A stretch of 64,000 bases of DNA from Betaproteobacteria bacterium. GTDB taxonomy: Bacteria; Pseudomonadota; Gammaproteobacteria; Burkholderiales; SG8-39. The DNA lies in the NCBI GenBank assembly GCA_016713125.1, contig JADJPT010000012.1, positions 1 through 64,000 on the forward strand. Reading direction: 5' to 3'. Below the pieces are notes generated by a model. It saw only the letters and a list, made by a program, of their open reading frames with translations. It was not told the origin of the DNA and searched no databases. The position numbers and the translations under genes were made by a program. This document shows, one piece after another, positions 36,691 through 46,550 of this stretch (positions within the stretch are counted from its first letter, which is position 1; every line of letters begins with the position of its first letter).

Positions 36691-39595
36691 CGCTGCGCTC
36701 CTTGCGGACGTCCCCAGCGGATCACGGATGGTCGCGCATCCTCGTCGCCGGGCAGTCGGGCGAGCGGCGCGAACTGCGGCCAGACGCCGGTCTCCGCGGC
36801 CTTGTAGATCTTCACGCGCAGGTCGAACCAGGCCGCCTGGCCGGTGATCGGATCGGAGTTGGTCAGGCTGCGCTCGCCGGCCCGGTGCGGCAGGCTCTCG
36901 GAGATCAGGTGGTTGAGCAGGAAGCCGTGCGTCGATTCCGAGGCATCGCGGTCCAGGCCCCAGGCACCGGACTGCTTGCCGATCGCGTTCCAGGTCCACA
37001 CCGTATGCGACTCCACGCCCTCCATGGTCTTCAGCTGGCAGCGCACCTTGCCGTTGCGCGACTCGACCCAGACCCAGTCGTAATCCCTGAGTCCCTGCGC
37101 GGCCGCGGTCGCGGCATTCATGTACAGGAAATTCTGCGCCAGGATCTGGCGCAGCCAGGCGTTCTGCGAGTCCCACGAGTGATACATCATCATGGGCCGC
37201 TGCGTGATCGCGGAAAAGGCGTAGCCGCCCTCGCCTGAATTGTCCGCTTCCAGCGCGTCATAGTGTCGCGCCCCATCCAGCGGCGCATACCAGTCCGGCA
37301 GCGGATCGAAGTAGCGCACCAGGCGTTCGCGGTCTTCGGGTTCACTCGGACACGGCCCCTCGTACAGGCCCTGCCCGGCGAGCCGGAATTTCTGCAGTGG
37401 CTCCGAGTAGATCTGCATGACGATGGGCTCGACCTTGCCGATGAACCCGGCCTCGACAGCCGCCTGCTGGTAGTCGCGGTTGGCGAAGCGCATGTACTTC
37501 TGGTTGTCGGCCCAGTGATGCGCGAAGAAGGCCTGGTTGTCGATGTAGGCCTGCCACTGCGCGGGGTTGGGCGCGCCGCGCAGCGGTTTGTCGCCATTCT
37601 CGCCGCGCCAGCCGGCCAGGAAGCCGATGCCCGGCGCACGTTCGTAGTTGACGATGAAGTCCGGGTAGTCCCTGAACTTGCGCCCGCCCGCGGCGGTGGT
37701 GAAGGCCGGGAACTTCAGCCGGCCGGCGATATCCACCAGCACCTCCTGGAACGGTCGCACGTCGCGGTCCGGCGCGAGCAGCGGATGGCGGATCGCGTCG
37801 GCCACCGCATCGGGTTCGGAGATCGGCCGGTCGAGCAGCGAGATCGCGTCGTAGCGCTCGAAATACGTGGTGTCCGGCAGCACCAGGTCGGCGAAGTTCA
37901 CCGTCTCGGAGTGGAACGCGTCGGACACCACCAGGAACGGGATCTTGTACTCGCCGTCCGGCCCCTTCTCGCGCAGCATGTCCTGCACGCCGCCGGTATT
38001 CATCGAGGAGTTCCAGGCCATGTTGGCCATGAACAGCATCAGCGTGTCGATCGGGTACGGGTCGCCGGCGACGGCGTTGGCGATCACCATGTGCATCACG
38101 CCGTGCGCGGCGATCGGCGACTCCCAGGAGTAGGCCTTGTCGATGCGCAGCGGACGGCCGTGCGCGTCGATGGCGAGGTCCTCGGGCCGGGTCGGAAAAC
38201 CCAGCGGCGTGCGGCCCAGGGGCGTGTCCGGCGCATTCATCACCGCCGCGTCGTTCTCGGGCAGCTGCGCGGGCGGAATGGGCTTGGGAAACGGCGCGCG
38301 CGCGCGGAAGTTTCCCGGCCCCTCGAGGGCGCCGAGCAGCATCTGTATCAGGTGCAGTGCGCGGCAGGACTGAAAGCCGTTGGTGTGCGCCGAGACGCCG
38401 CGCATCGCGTACATGGCCACCGGCCGTCCGACCACCTTGTCGTGCCGGCGGCCGTAGACGTCAGTCCAGGCGATCGGCAGCTCGATGGTCTCCTTGAACG
38501 CCACATGCGCCATCTCCAGCGCGATGCGCTCGATGACATCGGCCGGCACACCGCATTGCGTGGCGACACGCTCCGGCGAATACTGCGCATCGAGATAGCG
38601 CTCGGCCGCCAGGCTCATGACCGTGCGCAGCGGGCGACCGTCGGGCGCCGTGTACTCGCCGAACAGGGCCGGGGCCACGCCCGCGTCCAGTCCGCTGGCG
38701 GGTGCGTTGCTCTTCTGGTCCCAGACCAGGGGTTGCCCTTGTCGTCGCGCAGGAACAGGCCGTCGCCCTTCTTGCCCGGCGTCTGCACCACCAGCCAGGG
38801 CGCGTTGGTGTAGCGGACCAGGAATTCCCAGTCGATCAGCTCGCGCTTGAGCAGCACGTGCACCATGGACAGTGCGAGCAGGCCGTCGGTGCCGGGCCGC
38901 ACCGCCAGCCATTCGTCGGCGATCGCCGAATAGCCGGTGCGCACCGGGTTCACCGACACGAACTTGGCGCCGTTGCGCTTGAGCTTGTCCAGTCCGATCT
39001 TGATCGGGTTGGAGGCATGATCCTCGGCCACGCCCCACAGCATGAAGTACTTGGCGCGGTCCCAGTCCGGCGCACCGAACTCCCAGAAGGAATAGCCGAT
39101 CGAGTACAGGCCGGCGGCCGCCATGTTCACCGAGCAGAACCCGCCGTGTGCGGCCCAGTTCGGCGTACCGTACTGCTGCGCCCACAGGCCGGTCAGCGCC
39201 TGCATCTGGTCGCGTCCGGTGAAGAAGGCGAGCTTCTTCGGGTCAGTGGCGCGAATGTGCGCGAGGCGCGCGGTCAAAGTCTCGAGGGCTTCGTCCCACG
39301 AGATCGGCACGAACTCGCCCGCACCGCGCTCGCTGCCGGGCTTCCTTTTCAGGGGCTGGCGCAGCTTGGCCGGCGAATACTGCTTCATGATCCCGGCGGA
39401 GCCCTTGGCGCACAGCACGCCCTGATTCACCGGATGGTTCTCGTTGCCCTGCAGGTAGCGCAGCCGCCCGTCCTCGAGCGTCACTTTGACGCCGCAGCGG
39501 CAGGCGCACATGTAGCAGGTGGTGTACTGGAAGCGCGTGGCAGCCGGCGCGTCGGTGGCATTCGTGGCGGTCGGGGCGGATACGGACGGATGCAC
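36687..39595 (-). CDS. soeA: Molybdopterin oxidoreductase catalytic subunit, SoeA-like (frameshifted)
   Basis: A protein of about 970 residues. Its N-terminus binds a [4Fe-4S] cluster through C27, C30, C34 and C62 (TTCYMCACRCGVKV, LCAKG), followed by molybdopterin domains such as VPISWDEALETLTARL and the C-terminal dinucleotide-binding domain (PITGQAAWFDLRVKIYKA). No twin-arginine signal precedes the cluster, so it acts in the cytoplasm, as SoeA does and unlike PsrA or DmsA. One C is missing near 38730; restoring it joins DKGNPLVWDQKSNAPA. The start is a GTG at 39595. SoeABC oxidises sulfite to sulfate and passes electrons to quinone. Confidence 0.85.
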
Positions 39596-39826
39596 GATGC
39601 GGTTCTCCGGAAGGGCGTGGCACGGCGCTGCGGACGTAAGCCGCAGTGCAGCGCATTCTGCGCAGCGGCGCGGCGACGGACAACCGGGAAATTCTGATTT
39701 TCGGATAAGCCGCCTTGATTCGGGCGTTTATGCCTTCCGGGAGGCCGGGCGCGATTGTGCAATAATCGGCGCGAACTTTTGTCAGAAACCCGCCGCAGCC
39801 TCGGCACGGCGCCAGACCCCAAGGCA

Positions 39827-40785
39827 ATGTCCAAGGCCGTTCCCGCCCAAGACAAACACTGGCTCGCGATGGTCGCGACGCTGCCCACCGACGACCCCGC
39901 CGTACGCATGCGCGTGCTGCGCACGCTCGAATCGCTGGGCGCCGCCATCATGCGCGACGGGGTGTTCCTGCTGCCGGACTCCGCCGCCAACCGCCAAGCG
40001 GTGGAACACCTGGCAGACTACATCACGCGCAACGCCGGCAGCGCCTTCGTGCTGCAGGCCACCCCCCTGGGCGGGCAGGATGAAGGCCTGCGCGCCCTGT
40101 TCGACCGCTCGGCCCGCTACCAGGACCTGGTCAAGACCGTCGAGAGCCTCAAGGTCGGCTTCGGCGTGGCCGACCCGAGCGCCATCGCGCGCGTGCTGCA
40201 CAAGCAGAAACAGGAGTTCGAGACCATCAGTGCTCTGGACTTCTTTCCCAACGCCGCCAGGGATCGCGCCGGCCAGGTGCTGACCGAAGCAGAGGCCGCG
40301 GTGCGCAAGCTGATGTTTCCCCCAGGGGCGGCGCGGGCGCGCGCCCGGGCGAGCGCTTCCTGCGCAGGATCTGGGCCACCCGCCGGCCATTGTGGGCCGA
40401 TCGCCTCGCCTGCGCCTGGCTGATACGCCGCTTCGTCGATCCCGAAGCCACGGTGATCTGGCTGGACAAGTCGCAGGACTGCCCGGACAGCGCGATCAGC
40501 TTCGCATTCGAGGGGGCGCGCTTCGGCAACAGCGAGACGCGAGTGACCTTCGAGGAGATGCTCACCCAGCTGGAGCTGGCGGGCAATCCCGCGCTGAACA
40601 AGATCGGCGCCATCGTGCATTTTCTGGAAGCCGGCGGCACTTCGGTTCCCGAGGCCGCAGGCGTGCAAACCCTGCTGCAGGGTGCGCTGCGACGCTCCAC
40701 CGCCGACGATGAACTGCTGCACGAGGTCGAGAAGACTTTCGACCTGCTGTACGAAGCCTACTGCGAGCCGGCGGGCCGAAAGTAG
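39827..40785 (+). CDS. chrB: Chromate-resistance protein ChrB (frameshifted)
   Basis: The N-terminal region (WLAMVATLPTDDPAVRMRVL, RTLESLGAAIMRDGVFLLPD) resembles the winged-helix part of ChrB. The C-terminal domain is the conserved ChrB core (ATRRPLWADRLACAWLIRRF, VDPEATVIWLDKSQDCP). ChrB senses chromate and controls chrA export genes, but no chrA lies here. One C is missing from a run near 40321; restoring it gives FPPRGGAGARPGERFL. The ATG at 39827 follows an AATAAT at 39761-39766 that may be a -10. The 231 bases shared with soeA, read divergently, hold both promoters. Another metal or oxyanion could be the signal. Confidence 0.88.
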
Positions 40786-40817
40786 GCTCGACGCCGGAGA
40801 CGGCGCCGCCCGGCGCG

Positions 40818-42254
40818 CTAACGCGGCAGCTTCGTTTCCGCAGCCAGTTGAGAGCGCAGGTCCTTCAGGCGCGCATCCACCACCGACAGCTCGTAGAAAT
40901 CCGCGTCGCCCGCCGCCTGCGCCAGTTGCAGCTGCTCGACGGCCGCCGGCAGGTTGCCCTGCAGGGCGTGGAACTCGGCCTGCGCGCGATGCTGGGCCAG
41001 GCGCTTGCCCATCAGGGAATGCGCGCGTGCCTGCAACCCGAACAGGCGCGCGTCGCGCGGATAGACGCGCATCTGCTCGTTGACCGCGGCCAGCGCCTCG
41101 GCGCCGCGCCCGGCATCGAGCAGCGCGCCCGCATAGGCGTAACCGACCGCCCGCGAGTAGGGGATTGCGCGCGAGGGCCTCGCGCAGCGCCGCGATCGAG
41201 CCGGCCATGTCCCCGAAGCCTGCAGCACGCGCGCACCCAGGTGTCGATCATCGCGCTGCGCGCCGGAGAGGCGCGCAGGATCGCCATCTCGGCACGCGCC
41301 TCGGCCACCTGCTTGTTGCGCAGGTAGGCCGAGATCAGGCCGTAGCGGGCCGCCGTCTCGCTGACGAAACGCCGCTCGCGCAGCGCGGAGGCGGCCTGCA
41401 CCACGGCCTCGCGCGGGTCACCCGCCTCGGCGCGCAGTTTGGCGCACCAGATGGAAATCCTGGCTGTCGGCGTACTGCCGGTAGGGGGCGTTCTGCGCGC
41501 GGTTCTGCGCCTCGGCCACCCGCTCGGTGGTCACCGGGTGGGTGCGCAGGTAGCCCGGCGCCGTGCCGTCGTCGGATGCGCGCGTGTAGCGCTGCAGCTT
41601 CTCGAAGAACGACGGCATGCCGCGCACGTCGAAGCCGGCCGCGGCCAATGTCTGGTAGCCCACGCGGTCGGCCTCGCGCTCGAAGTCGCGCGTATAGCTG
41701 ATCTGCGACTGCACCGCCGCTCCCTGCGCCGCGGCGATCGCCCCGGAAGCGAGGTCGGGGCGCGAGCGCGCCGCGAGGATCGCGGCGGCCATGGCGATCA
41801 TGGTCGGCAGCTGCATCTGCTGTTGCGCGCCGTACAGGCGCGCGATGTGGCGTTGCGTGACGTGCGCGATTTCGTGCGCCAGCACGGAGGCCACTTCGGA
41901 CTCGGAGTCGGCCGTGGTGATCAGACCGGTGTGCATGCCCACGAAGCCGCCGGGCAGCGCGAAGGCGTTGATGGCCGGGTCGCGCACGGCGAAGAACTCG
42001 AAATCCATGCGCGCGCCGGGCGAGGCCGCGACCAGCCGGGCGCCGAGCGCGTTCAGGTATTCGCTGATCTCGGCATCCTCGACATAGGCCGGGTCGCGCC
42101 GGAGGTCGCGCGTGATGGTCTCGCCGATCTTGCGCTCCATCTGCGGCGAGAGCACGCTCGAAGACGCATCGCCCAGATCCGGCAGCGAGTGCTGGGACCA
42201 GGCGCGCGGGGCAACGAGGGCCAGACCGGCCAGCAGGCACAGGATTACACGCAT
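40818..42254 (-). CDS. bepA: Periplasmic M48 metalloprotease/chaperone, BepA-like (several frameshifts)
   Basis: BepA assembles or degrades outer-membrane beta-barrels such as LptD. The product has a signal peptide (VILCLLAGLALVAPRAWS) and an M48 domain with zinc ligands H127 and H131 and catalytic E128 in LAHEIAHVTQRH, plus the downstream DFEREADRVGYQ. A C-terminal TPR region follows, containing VVQAASALRERRFVSE, AYLRNKQVAEARAEMAIL and LDAGRGAEALAAVNEQM. Breaks lie near 41442 (1 or 2 bases), 41230, 41213 and 41161. The corrected length is about 478 residues, as usual. It diverges from moaC over 62 bases, an arrangement common in betaproteobacteria. Confidence 0.9.
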
Positions 42255-42316
42255 CCTAGTATGATACCGCCCGGTCCGCAGAGTTCCGCGGAACGCCATC
42301 TTTCTGGAGCGCATGC

Positions 42317-42854
42317 ATGGCCAAGCCGAAGCCGGAATCGAAGCCGAAATCGAGCCCGGCGACCCGCCTCACACACTTCGACCGCAAGGGCGATGCCCAC
42401 ATGGTCGATGTCGGCGGCAAGGACGAAACACTTCGCGTCGCCGTCGCCGCCGGACGCATCGAGATGCAGCCGGCAACCTTCAAGGCGATCGCCGCCGGCA
42501 GCCTGAAGAAAGGCGACGTGCTGGGTGTCGCGCGCATCGCCGCGATCCAGGCCGCCAAGCGCACGCCCGACCTGATCCCGCTGGCCCATCCGATCGCCAT
42601 CACGCGCGTGGCCGTGGACTGCGCTCGACGCGGGGACCTGCTCGGTCGGCATCACCGCCCGGGTCGAGTGCCGCGGCCGAACCGGCGTGGAGATGGAAGC
42701 CCTGACCGCGGCCGGCGCCGGCCTGCTGACCATCTACGACATGTGCAAGGCCATCGATCGCGGCATGGTCATCCGCGACCTGTTGCTGCTGGAGAAGCGC
42801 GGCGGCAAGTCCGGTGTATACGTGCGTCGTGCGACAGCAGCCCGACGCGCATGA
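42317..42854 (+). CDS. moaC: Cyclic pyranopterin monophosphate synthase (frameshifted)
   Basis: MoaC acts with MoaA in the first step of molybdenum-cofactor synthesis. The protein has THFDRKGDAHMVDVGGK, KGDVLGVARIAAIQAAKRTP, DLIPLAHPIAITRVAVDC and, after the break, RTGVEMEALTAAGAGLLTIY with DMCKAIDRGMVIRDLLLLEK. The break near 42623 looks like a loss of GC from a GCGC run (DCALDAGTCSVGITARVE). Cofactor supply fits the molybdoenzyme 3 kb away. The ATG at 42317 is preceded by TATGAT-like DNA near 42269. Confidence 0.93.
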
Positions 42855-42888
42855 CGCGGCGCCCTTCACCCGACCACCCGAGCCCGCC

Positions 42889-43608
42889 ATGCTGCGCGTA
42901 CTGAAGACCGAGACCGAGAAGACCGAGGCGCGTCGGCGACTCGAGGAGCGCGGCCTGTCGGCGCTGCCGGGGACCGGCCGGGCGCTGCTGCAGCGATTGG
43001 GTCTCTCGGGATCGGTTCCGGTCGGCGATATCGTGAAGAGCTGGGATGTGCTGGCCACTGTCGAGTTCGTCGAGTCGCGCTTTGCACACGACGCGGCCTT
43101 GCTGGACATAGGCGCCTACGCCTGCGAAGTTCCCGTCGCGCTGCACCGTCTCGGCTACCGCAGCCTGACCGCAGTCGACCTGGATCCGAAGCTGCTGAAG
43201 ATGCCGCACGCCGACGCGATCCGCTATCAAGTGTGCGATTTCATGCGCACGCCCTTCGGGGACGCGTCGTTCTCGGCGATCACATCCATTTCGGTGATCG
43301 AGCACGGGTACCAGCCCGAGCACCTGCTGCGGGAGGTGTCGCGCCTGCTCGCACCGGGCGGCTGCTTCGTCGCCTCGTTCGACTACTGGCCGGAGAAGAT
43401 CGACACGGCTGACATACGCATGTTCGACATGAGCTGGACCATCCTGTCGCGCACCGATGTCGAGGAGCTCGTCCGGCTGGCCGCGAACTTCGGCCTGTAT
43501 CCGGTCGGTGATCTGTGCTTCGATGCCGGTGACGCACTGATCGAGTGCGCCGGCAGGAAGTACACCTTCGGCTGGCTGGCCCTGGAAAAGCGCAACGCGA
43601 ATGCGTGA
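42889..43608 (+). CDS. SAM-dependent methyltransferase
   Basis: This 239-residue class I methyltransferase has motif I in ALLDIGAYACEVPVALHRLG, an acidic residue in LTAVDLDPKLL, and the post-I and II strands in FSAITSISVIEHGYQPEHL with LLAPGGCFVASFDYWPEK. Motif I has A-Y-A instead of G-x-G, so cofactor binding is atypical. The substrate is unknown. It ends inside the start of the thioredoxin-like gene, making moaC, this gene and the MacAB genes a close series on one strand. Confidence 0.85.
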   Translation: MLRVLKTETEKTEARRRLEERGLSALPGTGRALLQRLGLSGSVPVGDIVKSWDVLATVEFVESRFAHDAALLDIGAYACEVPVALHRLGYRSLTAVDLDPKLLKMPHADAIRYQVCDFMRTPFGDASFSAITSISVIEHGYQPEHLLREVSRLLAPGGCFVASFDYWPEKIDTADIRMFDMSWTILSRTDVEELVRLAANFGLYPVGDLCFDAGDALIECAGRKYTFGWLALEKRNANA

Positions 43609-44200
43609 GGCTGTCGTAGCTGCAATGTTGCTGCTATGCCTTGCCGTGCCCGCCGACGCAGCCGAGCTGCAGCGCCTGGATGCGCGACAGCCCCCGCCCT
43701 TGCGCCTGGCCGATGCGACCGGCAGACAGCACGAGCTGGCGCAATACCGCGGCAAGGTGGTGCTGATCAATTTCTGGGCCACCTGGTGCGCGCCCTGCCG
43801 CGAGGAGATGCCCTCCCTGGACCGGCTGCAGAAGCGCCTGGCCAAGCGCCCCTTCGTACTGTTGACGGTCGACGTCGGCGAGGACGAGGCGCGTGTGCAG
43901 CGCTTCCTCGATTCGCTGGGCTTGCGTTTCGGCGTGCTGTATGACCGCGACGGCGCCACCGCCCGGGCCTGGCGCGCGCGCATGCTGCCTGCCAGCTTCG
44001 TGCTCGATGCCGAGGGGCGCATGCGCTACCAGCTCTACGGCGCGACCGAGTGGGACGCCGGCAAGGCCTTCGATGCGATCGCCGCCCTGTTGCCCTCGCG
44101 CGGACTCGAATCGACGGCAGGCGCCGCTTCCACGGGCACCTCCGTCCTACTCGATCACTCAAGCAACTCATGGAATTCGTATGCGCGCCAACCTGGGTAA
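43601..44200 (+). CDS. TlpA/ResA-like thioredoxin-fold protein
   Basis: A signal peptide (VVAAMLLLCLAVPADAAE) is followed by a TlpA-like domain. The active site is C63-A-P-C66 in NFWATWCAPCREEMPSLDRL and the cis-Pro loop is in MLPASFVLDAEGR. It reduces or exchanges disulfides in the periplasm; the partner is unknown. The last 30 residues (after FDAIAALLP) look unrelated to the fold and overlap the next gene, so the functional end may be earlier. Coupling to MacAB may be only positional. Confidence 0.9.
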   Translation: MREAVVAAMLLLCLAVPADAAELQRLDARQPPPLRLADATGRQHELAQYRGKVVLINFWATWCAPCREEMPSLDRLQKRLAKRPFVLLTVDVGEDEARVQRFLDSLGLRFGVLYDRDGATARAWRARMLPASFVLDAEGRMRYQLYGATEWDAGKAFDAIAALLPSRGLESTAGAASTGTSVLLDHSSNSWNSYARQPG

Positions 44201-45740
44201 ATGGATCGTCGTTCTTCTCGTCCTGGCCGGCGTCGGCGGCGGCTGGTGGTGGATGCAGACGCGCGGCGCCGACAGCCAGCCGCGCTTTCGTCTGACCAAG
44301 GTCGAGCGGGGACCCCTGACTGCGGTGGTGGTCGCCAGCGGCACCCTGAACGCCGTCACCACGGTGCAGGTCGGCTCGCAGGTGTCCGGCCAGATCAAGG
44401 AGATCAACGCCGATTTCAACACCGTGGTGAAGCAGGATCAGGTGATCGCCCGCATCGACCCCTCGACCTTTGAACTACGCGTCAACCAGACGCGCGCCGA
44501 CGTCGATTCTGCGCTGAGCGCGGTGACGGTGGCACGCGCAGCTCTGTCGGCCCAGCAGGCCGAACTGGGCCGCGTCAAGGTCAACCTCGCCGAAGCGCAG
44601 CGCGACCTCGAGCGCAAGAAGATGCTGGTCGGGAAGAACTTCATTTCCCCTTCCGAACTCGACAAGGCACGCACCCTGTTCGAATCAACGCGCGAGCAGC
44701 AGAAATCCGTCGAAGCGCAGATTCGCGTGAACGAAGCGCAGATCGCCAGCGCGCAGTCGGCGGTCAGGCAGCGCGAAGCGCTGCTCAAGCAGGCCATGGT
44801 CGATCTTGAGCGCACCATCATCCGTGCGCCGGTGGACGGCACGGTGATCCTGCGCAACGTCGACGCCGGGCAGACCGTGGCGGCCAGCCTGCAGGCCCCG
44901 GTGCTGTTCACGATTGCCCGCGACCTGCGCGACATGCAGGTCGAGGCGGCCATCGACGAGGCCGACGTGGGTCGCCTGCGGGTGGGGCAGCAGGCCAGCT
45001 TCACGGTCGACGCATTCCCGCGCCGCAACTTTGCCGGCGAGATCCGCCAGATCCGCAAGGCGCCGCAGAACGTGCAGAACGTGATCAGCTACACGGTGGT
45101 CATCTCGGCCGCCAATCCCGACCTTTCCCTGCTGCCCGGCATGACCGCGAACGTGCGTATCGTGGTCGACCAGCGCGACAACGTGCTCAAGGTGGCCAAC
45201 GCCGCGCTGCGCTTCCGGCCAGCCGGGCGCGAGGAGGCCAAGGCGGCGGATGCACCGCCCGCGGCGCAGCCGCAACAACCCGGCAGCCAGGCCGCACAGG
45301 CCTTTCGCCAGCGCCTGATGCAGGAGGTCAAGCCCGACGATGCGCAGAAGCCGCAACTCGAGCAGATTCTCGACGATACGCGTCAGAAGCTGGCCGGCGT
45401 GCGCGACATCACCAACGAGCAGGAACGCCGCAAGCAGGTCGAGCGCATCCGCACGGAATCGCGCGCGCGCATCGCCGAGATCCTCAAGCCCGAGCAGAAG
45501 GTGATCTACGAGCGCATCGTCGCCGAGCTTGCCGGCCGCAGCGGCGGCACGGGCCGGGTCTGGCTGCACGGCGCAGACGGCCAACCCCGCCCCGTGGAAC
45601 TGCGCCTGGGGCTGACCGACGGCACCAGCACGGAGATCGTGTCCGGCGACCTGAAGGAAGGCGCGGAGGTGATCCTCGGCACGGGTGACGCGGCCGGTGC
45701 CCAGAAGAAGGGCGGCGTACCCGGGCCGCGGCTGTTCTAG
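44181..45740 (+). CDS. macA: Periplasmic adaptor protein, MacA/HlyD family
   Basis: A membrane anchor (WIVVLLVLAGVGGGWWW) is followed by the MacA plan: lipoyl half-motif (TLNAVTTVQVGSQVSGQIKE), long helical hairpin (about 44500-44790), second lipoyl half (TIIRAPVDGTVILRNVDAGQ) and beta-barrel. A roughly 100-residue helical insert from about 45235 to 45540 separates the barrel from the last strands (GRVWLHGADGQPRPVELRLG). It contains L-x-P-E-Q-like turns (ILKPEQKVIYERIVAE) as in Spy-type proteins. The adaptor joins the MacB pump to an outer-membrane channel not encoded here. It overlaps the thioredoxin-like gene by 20 bases. Confidence 0.9.
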   Translation: MRANLGKWIVVLLVLAGVGGGWWWMQTRGADSQPRFRLTKVERGPLTAVVVASGTLNAVTTVQVGSQVSGQIKEINADFNTVVKQDQVIARIDPSTFELRVNQTRADVDSALSAVTVARAALSAQQAELGRVKVNLAEAQRDLERKKMLVGKNFISPSELDKARTLFESTREQQKSVEAQIRVNEAQIASAQSAVRQREALLKQAMVDLERTIIRAPVDGTVILRNVDAGQTVAASLQAPVLFTIARDLRDMQVEAAIDEADVGRLRVGQQASFTVDAFPRRNFAGEIRQIRKAPQNVQNVISYTVVISAANPDLSLLPGMTANVRIVVDQRDNVLKVANAALRFRPAGREEAKAADAPPAAQPQQPGSQAAQAFRQRLMQEVKPDDAQKPQLEQILDDTRQKLAGVRDITNEQERRKQVERIRTESRARIAEILKPEQKVIYERIVAELAGRSGGTGRVWLHGADGQPRPVELRLGLTDGTSTEIVSGDLKEGAEVILGTGDAAGAQKKGGVPGPRLF

Positions 45741-45764
45741 GTTTGCGACCCGGTTTGCGACCCG
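45741..45764 (+). repeat. Perfect 12-base tandem duplication
   Basis: The 12-mer GTTTGCGACCCG occurs twice head to tail between the macA stop and the macB ATPase start. It contains no obvious ribosome site. It could be a slippage product, a real small repeat or an assembly artefact. Confidence 0.9.
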
Positions 45765-45766
45765 CC

Positions 45767-46550
45767 ATGGCCGGCCCGCTCATACACACGCGACCTGGGC
45801 CGGACTTACCGCGTCGGCGACAACACCATCCAGGCGCTGCGCGGGGTCACGGTCGATATCCGGGCAGGCGAAATGGTGGCCGTCATGGGCCCATCCGGAT
45901 CGGGCAAGTCCACCTTCATGAACATGCTCGGCTGCCTGGATCGTCCCAGCGCCGGCGAGTATGTGCTGGGCGAACGGCGCGTCTCGGACCTCGAACCCGA
46001 TGAACTGGCGGTGGTGCGCAACCAGAAGATCGGCTTCGTGTTTCAGAGCTTCAACCTGCTCGCCCGTACCAGCGCGCTGGAGAACGTGGCGCTGCCTCTG
46101 GTCTACGCGGGCGTGGGCACACGTGAGCGCAACCAGCGGGCGCTCGCCATGCTGGACACCGTGGGATTGGCGCACCGCGCCGACCACCAGCCCGCGCAGC
46201 TCTCCGGCGGCGAGCAGCAGCGCGTGGCAATCGCCCGCGCCCTGGTGACCCGCCCGCTGCTGATCCTCGCCGACGAACCCACCGGCGCGCTCGATTCGCG
46301 CACCAGCCTGGAGATCATGGCACTGTTCCAGTCGCTGAATCGCGAAGGCATGACCATCGTGCTGGTCACGCACGAGGCCGATGTCGCGCGCTTTGCCAGA
46401 CGGGTGCTGCGCTTTCTCGACGGCGAACTGGTGGAAGACACGGAAGTCCGGACACCGGACGACGCCGCGGCCATGCTGGCCGGGCAGTCGGCGTCCGCAC
46501 GGACAGCGGCTCAGGCGACGGAGTCGCAGGCCGGGAGCGCTGCATCGTGA
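45767..46550 (+). CDS. macB: ABC transporter ATPase, MacB-type (frameshift near start)
   Basis: The domain has Walker A (MGPSGSGKSTFMNML), the Q loop in FVFQSFNLLART, the signature LSGGEQQRVAIARAL, Walker B in LLILADEPTGALD and the H loop in VLVTHEADVA. Two bases seem lost from a CGCG run near 45791; restoring them joins MAGPLIHTRDLGRTYRVG. It powers the permease encoded immediately after it, which starts at a GTG overlapping the stop. In E. coli MacB both parts are one protein; here they are separate. The tail after residue 240 is low in complexity. Confidence 0.92.

Noticed and set aside
36687..39595. Assignment as periplasmic DMSO or polysulfide reductase
   Set aside because: No twin-arginine signal precedes the iron-sulfur motif, and the neighbourhood with tusA fits SoeA better, though phylogeny was not run.
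40786..40817. CGCCG/CGGCG stem between chrB and bepA as terminator
   Set aside because: Five pairs with no T run; such stems are common by chance in this base composition.
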